Part shown: in pieces, positions 6,532-9,739 of the stretch | Layout of the letters: each line of letters opens with the position of its first letter | How positions within the stretch are numbered: the stretch's first letter is position 1 | Translations under genes and position numbers: made by a program | Assembly (NCBI GenBank): GCA_021788565.1 | Contig: JAJYKO010000029.1 | Coordinates: forward strand, 6,954 to 16,692 | Source: Chloroflexota bacterium | Lineage (GTDB): Bacteria; Chloroflexota; UBA6077 | Direction: 5' to 3' | DNA: 9,739 nucleotides | The notes under the pieces: generated by a model | Told to the model about the DNA's origin: nothing | Databases searched by the model: none | The model's input: the letters and a program-made list of their open reading frames with translations, nothing else

Positions 6532-7878
6532 TCACTCCTCGGCGCTACTATCAGACGGCGGCTCCTTGTGGGTCACCTTGGCCTTCAGGACGCGACGGTT
6601 CCGCATGGATAGCACTTCCACGTCCGCGTCGTGCATATCCACCATGTCGCCTTCGTTGGGAATGCGCCCAAGCCTCGCGTAAACCAGCCCTCCGATAGTG
6701 TCCACACCCTCTATCTCCAGGTTGGCGCCGATCGCTGCGCTCACGTCCTCCAGGTCTGCCCCACCGCTCACCACGGCCTGTCCCTCTCCCACCATCTGGA
6801 TCTCCGGCTCCTCCCGCGCGTCGTATTCGTCGCGGATCGGCCCGACTATCTCCTCCAGCAGGTTGTCCAGAGTGACGATGCCAGCGGTCCCGCCATATTC
6901 GTCGACCACCACAGCCATATGAAGCGACTGCCGCTGCAGCTCTGGCAACAGCTCAGCCACTCGTTTCGAACCGGGCACGTGATAGGCACGCCGCATAATG
7001 GTCGTTACCGGTTGCGTGGCCTCTGGATTCCCCGGCTCCGGCGCCAGATGCTGCAGCACATCCTTCGCGTGGACTACCCCGATGATGTTATCCATGCTAC
7101 CGTCATACACCGGCAGCCTCGTGTGACCGGTCTCCACTATCGCCTGGCGCGCATCCGCGACGGTCGCATCCTTCGGCAAGGCTCGAACGTCTACCCGAGG
7201 GACCATCACCTGCTCGGTAATAGTGTCCCCGAACTCGAACACCTCGTCGATCAGCTTCCGCTCCGTTGGCTCCACGACCCCTTCCTCTTCGCCGCTGGCA
7301 ACCATCGCCATGATCTCCTCCTCGGTGATGGGCGATACCCGAGGAGTCCCGCTGCTTCCCGTGAGCCACATCACCGCGGCAGTACTGGCAGTCAAGATCC
7401 AGATCAAGGGCCGGGCGACCCTGGAGATGAGCTCAATCACTGGAGCGAACCGGAGGGCCACCGACTCGGCCCGAAGGATAGCGATGTTCTTTGGGGCCAA
7501 CTCTCCGAGGATCAGCGTGACGAAAGCAATGAGAACGGTGATGACTACGAAGGAGATACTGTAGGCGTTTTCGGCGATCACCCGGATCGGAAAGGCTCCG
7601 AGCCAGCTGGCCAGAACCGCGACCAGGCTAACGGCTCCGAAGGCCGAAGCGAAGAAACCAGCCAGAGTGACGCCGAGGTCGATGGTAGCGAAGAAGCGGC
7701 TCGGCTGATCCACCAGGCGCTGCACTGAGGCCGCCCCCGGGTTGTGATGCTCCTCCAGCAACTGTCTGAGCCGCGTCCTCCGCAAGGAAACAATGGCGAT
7801 CTCCACGGCGGCGAAGAACGCTGTCAGAAGAACTAAAGCAAGGATTACCACGACCTGGACGACGACGTCTTGTGGCAT
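6532..7878 (-). CDS. CNNM/CBS/CorC_HlyC membrane protein (TlyC/HlyC-CorC family)
   Basis: This is a 448-residue protein with the full family architecture. An N-terminal CNNM (DUF21) transmembrane domain (about 1-200) has hydrophobic segments near 8-30, 62-90, 105-125 and 142-172 and the conserved GELAPKNIAI (125-134). A pair of CBS domains (about 222-280 and 290-345) includes MVPRVDV, TRLPVYDG and the hallmark VVVDEYGGTAGIVTLDNLLE (323-342). A C-terminal CorC_HlyC domain spans about 358-438. Characterised relatives act in magnesium or cobalt efflux, or sodium-coupled magnesium transport, with CBS domains sensing adenine nucleotides. The old 'hemolysin' name is probably misleading. The ATG at 7878 (minus strand) has a weak AGGGGGA about 12 bases upstream. 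It converges with the ABC operon and diverges from pncB. It is complete, with nothing missing. Confidence 0.93.
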   Translation of the reverse strand: MPQDVVVQVVVILALVLLTAFFAAVEIAIVSLRRTRLRQLLEEHHNPGAASVQRLVDQPSRFFATIDLGVTLAGFFASAFGAVSLVAVLASWLGAFPIRVIAENAYSISFVVITVLIAFVTLILGELAPKNIAILRAESVALRFAPVIELISRVARPLIWILTASTAAVMWLTGSSGTPRVSPITEEEIMAMVASGEEEGVVEPTERKLIDEVFEFGDTITEQVMVPRVDVRALPKDATVADARQAIVETGHTRLPVYDGSMDNIIGVVHAKDVLQHLAPEPGNPEATQPVTTIMRRAYHVPGSKRVAELLPELQRQSLHMAVVVDEYGGTAGIVTLDNLLEEIVGPIRDEYDAREEPEIQMVGEGQAVVSGGADLEDVSAAIGANLEIEGVDTIGGLVYARLGRIPNEGDMVDMHDADVEVLSMRNRRVLKAKVTHKEPPSDSSAEE

Positions 7879-7941
7879 CTGTATTTGCTGTCCCCCTGGC
7901 CGGCGCGGCCTATTTCCGCTGGAACATCACGATATTGTACA

Positions 7942-7960
7942 TCAAGGGTCGTGCCCTTGA
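7942..7960. promoter_or_regulatory. inverted repeat in the pncB/CNNM divergent region
   Basis: TCAAGGG (7942-7948) and CCCTTGA (7954-7960) are perfect 7-base arms around a 5-base loop. The right arm overlaps the -35 hexamer of the predicted pncB promoter, so a protein bound here could block it. A dimer-binding operator is the simplest reading. No regulator gene is nearby. Confidence 0.4.
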
Positions 7961-7984
7961 CGCCGCTCGCGAGCGCGGTATAGA
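7957..7984 (+). promoter_or_regulatory. predicted sigma70-type promoter of pncB with a palindromic spacer
   Basis: TTGACG (7957-7962) and TATAGA (7979-7984) are 16 bases apart and match the -35 and -10 consensus at five and four positions. Transcription would begin near 7991, giving a leader of about 70 bases. The spacer contains the perfect 12-base palindrome CGCTCGCGAGCG (7964-7975), well placed for a repressor or activator acting between the two hexamers. Confidence 0.5.
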
Positions 7985-8013
7985 GTTCCGACAGACTGGG
8001 GTCAGGGATCGGG

Positions 8014-8055
8014 GGGGCAGGCGCCTGCCCCTTGCCCCCGCCCCCTCTTCGGAGG
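8014..8055 (+). promoter_or_regulatory. pncB leader: 18-base palindrome and UUCG hairpin over the ribosome binding site
   Basis: GGGGCAGGCGCCTGCCCC (8014-8031) is a perfect palindrome. A second element follows: CCTC (8044-8047) pairs with GAGG (8052-8055) around TTCG, so the transcript would have a C(UUCG)G tetraloop, an unusually stable cap. The 3' arm and closing base are the Shine-Dalgarno sequence GGAGG (8051-8055), which would be masked while the hairpin is folded. GGGGGCA (8013-8019) can alternatively pair with TGCCCCC (8033-8039). The pairings are visible. A regulatory role is inferred. Confidence 0.45.
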
Positions 8056-8061
8056 CAGAAG

Positions 8062-9480
8062 TTGGATCCATCCTTCCTGGGCCGGCATCCGGGCCTGATG
8101 ACCGACCTGTACCACCCCGATGCCGCTTACATCAGCTGGCGAACGGGGCGGAACGGGCTCGCGACCTTCGACCTATACGCTCGTACCGCGCCATTCCTCG
8201 GTTGCTATATGCTGGTCGCCGGTCTCGAGATGGCCGTCGAGTTCGCTACACGCTTCCACTACACGGACGACGACATTCGCTACCTCGGCCAGATTCGCGA
8301 CTACGACCCACGGTTTCTGGAGCACCTCCGGGGAGTCCGCTTCACCGGCGAGATCCGCGCCATGCCGGAAGGTTCCGTTGCCTTTCCCCACGAACCACTG
8401 CTAAGGGTCACGGCCCCATTTCAAGAGGCGATTCTGCTGGAGTCCGGCCTTCTGCACACCGTGAGCCTCTCCACGCTGATCGCCACGAAGTCGGCGCGAA
8501 TAGTACACGCGGCCAGGGGCAAGCCGGTCTCCGACTTCGCGTTCCGGCGGGCGCAGGCGCCCTACGTGGTGACGCGCTCGGCCTACATCGGCGGCTGCAC
8601 CACCACCTCATTCCTTGACGCGGCCTACGAGTTCCGCCTCCGCGCGACCGGAACCATCCCGCACGCCCTGGTCCAGCTCTTCGAGACCCAACGCGAGGCG
8701 TTTTCCGCGGTGGCCGAGAGCTTCAATCGCTATACCCTGCTGTTGGACACCTACGATATTCACGAGGCGACCTACACTGCCATGGACGTTGCCAGGGAGT
8801 ACCAGGACCGGATGGGCCACACTCTAACCGCGGTTCGACTGGACAGCGGCGATCTGCTGGAAGGGACCAGGTATGTCCGCAAGGTGCTGGACGAGGCCGG
8901 CATGCCCGAGGTGCGGATCCTGGCCAGTTCGGACCTGGACGAGTTCAAGATCGCAGACCTCATTGCCCAGGGAGCCCCTATCGACGGCTTCGGCGTTGGT
9001 ACAAGCATAGGCGTAGGGGCCGGCTCGGTGGAGCATGGCGTTCCGGGCAGCGCCCTGGGTGCCGTCTACAAGCTGGTGTGGTACGAGGACGATAACCCGA
9101 GGGACCGTCCCAAGATCAAGGTGGCCGGCGAGAAGAGTACCTGGCCTGGGAAGAAGGAGGTATACCGCATCGGCCGCTTCGAGCGCGACATTATCCAGCT
9201 GTGGGATGAGCCGAAGCCGGACAACGGAACGCGGTTGCTTAAGACGGTGATACGCCACGGCGAAGTCACGCCCGGCGCTCTGCCTCCCCTCTCGGAAATC
9301 TGGGAGCTCGCAAGCCGAAACCTAGCACAACTCCCGGAGGAATACCACGCCCTGGTCGCCCCAAAGCCCTACCCGGTCGAGTGGAGTAGTGGGTTGCTGG
9401 CTCTGCGGCAGCAAGCCTTAGAGCACTACGGCGGCAACGGCGCCTCCGAAGGTGGCGAAGAGGACGTGATAATCGGCTGA
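8062..9480 (+). CDS. pncB: nicotinate phosphoribosyltransferase
   Basis: This 472-residue enzyme converts nicotinate and PRPP (with ATP) to nicotinate mononucleotide, the first step of NAD salvage in the cytoplasm. Family motifs are present in order: the N-terminal TDLYHPD (14-20), EGSVAFPHEPLLRV, ATKSARI (141-147), DFAFRRAQ (158-165), and GTIPHA (197-202), where His201 matches the conserved catalytic histidine of GTMAHS. RLDSGDL (259-265) and the phosphate-binding FGVGT (310-314) follow. The length is normal. Start choice: TTG at 8062 is preceded by GGAGG (8051-8055) with a 6-base spacer. An upstream in-frame TTG at 8032 lies inside the palindromic leader, and ATG 8098 would cut into the conserved start. 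The last 15 or so residues are glycine- and glutamate-rich, probably a disordered tail. A nicotinamide-specific relative is possible but less likely given these motifs. Confidence 0.92.
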   Translation: MDPSFLGRHPGLMTDLYHPDAAYISWRTGRNGLATFDLYARTAPFLGCYMLVAGLEMAVEFATRFHYTDDDIRYLGQIRDYDPRFLEHLRGVRFTGEIRAMPEGSVAFPHEPLLRVTAPFQEAILLESGLLHTVSLSTLIATKSARIVHAARGKPVSDFAFRRAQAPYVVTRSAYIGGCTTTSFLDAAYEFRLRATGTIPHALVQLFETQREAFSAVAESFNRYTLLLDTYDIHEATYTAMDVAREYQDRMGHTLTAVRLDSGDLLEGTRYVRKVLDEAGMPEVRILASSDLDEFKIADLIAQGAPIDGFGVGTSIGVGAGSVEHGVPGSALGAVYKLVWYEDDNPRDRPKIKVAGEKSTWPGKKEVYRIGRFERDIIQLWDEPKPDNGTRLLKTVIRHGEVTPGALPPLSEIWELASRNLAQLPEEYHALVAPKPYPVEWSSGLLALRQQALEHYGGNGASEGGEEDVIIG

Positions 9481-9512
9481 GAATCTTTTAACTATCTTTT
9501 TACCCTCTCTTC

Positions 9513-9526
9513 TACCATAAGTGGTA
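9513..9526. promoter_or_regulatory. short inverted repeat upstream of the last gene
   Basis: TACCA (9513-9517) and TGGTA (9522-9526) flank TAAG. This small palindrome lies just upstream of the direct repeats at 9534-9584 and may be a separate regulator site. Five-base arms are weak evidence. Confidence 0.25.
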
Positions 9527-9533
9527 CAGTCCG

Positions 9534-9584
9534 AGTACTATAGTGCCTGCTACCGTACAATCAGTACTGTAGTGTTTGCTGCCG
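9534..9584 (+). repeat. two 22-base direct repeats, possible promoter or regulator sites
   Basis: Copies at 9534-9555 and 9563-9584 agree at 18 of 22 positions and start 29 bases apart. Both have the pattern AGTACT-R-TAGTG followed two bases later by TGCT-R-CCG. The first contains ACTATAGT, an 8-base palindrome, and a TATAGT that could be a -10 box. No convincing -35 lies at 16-18 bases. They sit 26-76 bases upstream of the start codon at 9610, the usual place for a promoter or activator sites. Confidence 0.5.
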
Positions 9585-9609
9585 CACTATCAAAGGAGAA
9601 AGTCGAACC

Positions 9610-9739
9610 ATGAAGAAACTGCTGTTAAGCCTGGGGTTGGCCGCCATGTGCACGCTCGCCCTGGGCGGCGCCGCCTTCGCCCAGACGGCGACAAATCCCG
9701 CGCCAACCCCCACACCTGCGCCCGCCAATCCTAATATAA
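9610..9739 (+). CDS. secreted protein, N-terminal fragment (cut by window end)
   Basis: Only 43 codons are in the window. They encode a textbook signal peptide: MKK, a leucine/alanine/glycine-rich core, and an AFA-Q cleavage site after about residue 24. A proline-, threonine- and alanine-rich stretch (TPTPAPANP) follows, like an extended linker at the surface. AAGGAG (9593-9598) lies 11 bases before the ATG, a slightly long spacing. A protein exported by the Sec route is clear. The mature domain, and so the function, lies beyond the window. Confidence 0.75.
   Translation, partial: MKKLLLSLGLAAMCTLALGGAAFAQTATNPAPTPTPAPANPNI

Noticed and set aside
6631..7728. Long plus-strand open frame opposite the CNNM gene.
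   Set aside because: Histidine- and arginine-rich nonsense composition. The minus strand encodes a complete family protein with clear motifs.
7934..7939. TACAAT on the minus strand as the -10 box of the CNNM gene.
   Set aside because: The position is plausible, but no -35 match exists at 16-18 bases, so I could not support it as a promoter.

Overview
The window is GC-rich bacterial chromosome. It carries five complete genes and the start of a sixth, separated by short, structured intergenic regions. No RNA gene, CRISPR array, insertion sequence or phage gene is visible. GTG and TTG starts, strong GGAGG-type ribosome binding sites, a NEW3-domain/ABC-2 operon, and a palindrome cluster of a type I associate with Chloroflexota together suggest a Chloroflexota-like (or similar GC-rich, non-proteobacterial) organism. 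That assignment is an inference, not something the sequence proves.

Layout. Bases 1-392 hold no gene I can defend. They contain a run of four small inverted repeats (145-249) that looks like a dispersed intergenic element. A single-chain tandem M16 zinc metallopeptidase follows (393-3026, +). A 346-base gap (3027-3372) holds two extended -10-like elements and a 14-bp palindrome. Next is a tight three-gene operon (3373-6453, +): an exported, C-terminally anchored protein with three NEW3-like Ig-fold repeats, an ABC-2 type ATPase and an ABC-2 permease. The operon meets a convergent minus-strand gene for a CNNM/CBS/CorC_HlyC membrane protein (6532-7878). The 78-base junction carries a 15-pair hairpin with competing folds. 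Diverging from the CNNM gene is nicotinate phosphoribosyltransferase (8062-9480, +). Its 183-base leader has a recognisable promoter, three palindromes and a UUCG-capped hairpin over the ribosome binding site. The window ends inside a gene for a secreted protein (from 9610), preceded by a 22-base direct repeat.

How the genes work together. The clear functional unit is the NEW3 protein-ATPase-permease operon. It resembles the NosD/NosF/NosY layout, with an extracytoplasmic accessory protein beside a two-component ABC-2 transporter, but the accessory protein is of a different type and the substrate is unknown. The peptidase, the CNNM protein and the NAD-salvage enzyme look like independent housekeeping genes. 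The least explained signals are non-coding: matching TATAGT-type motifs paired 29 bases apart in front of both exported-protein genes, and the layered structure of the pncB leader.
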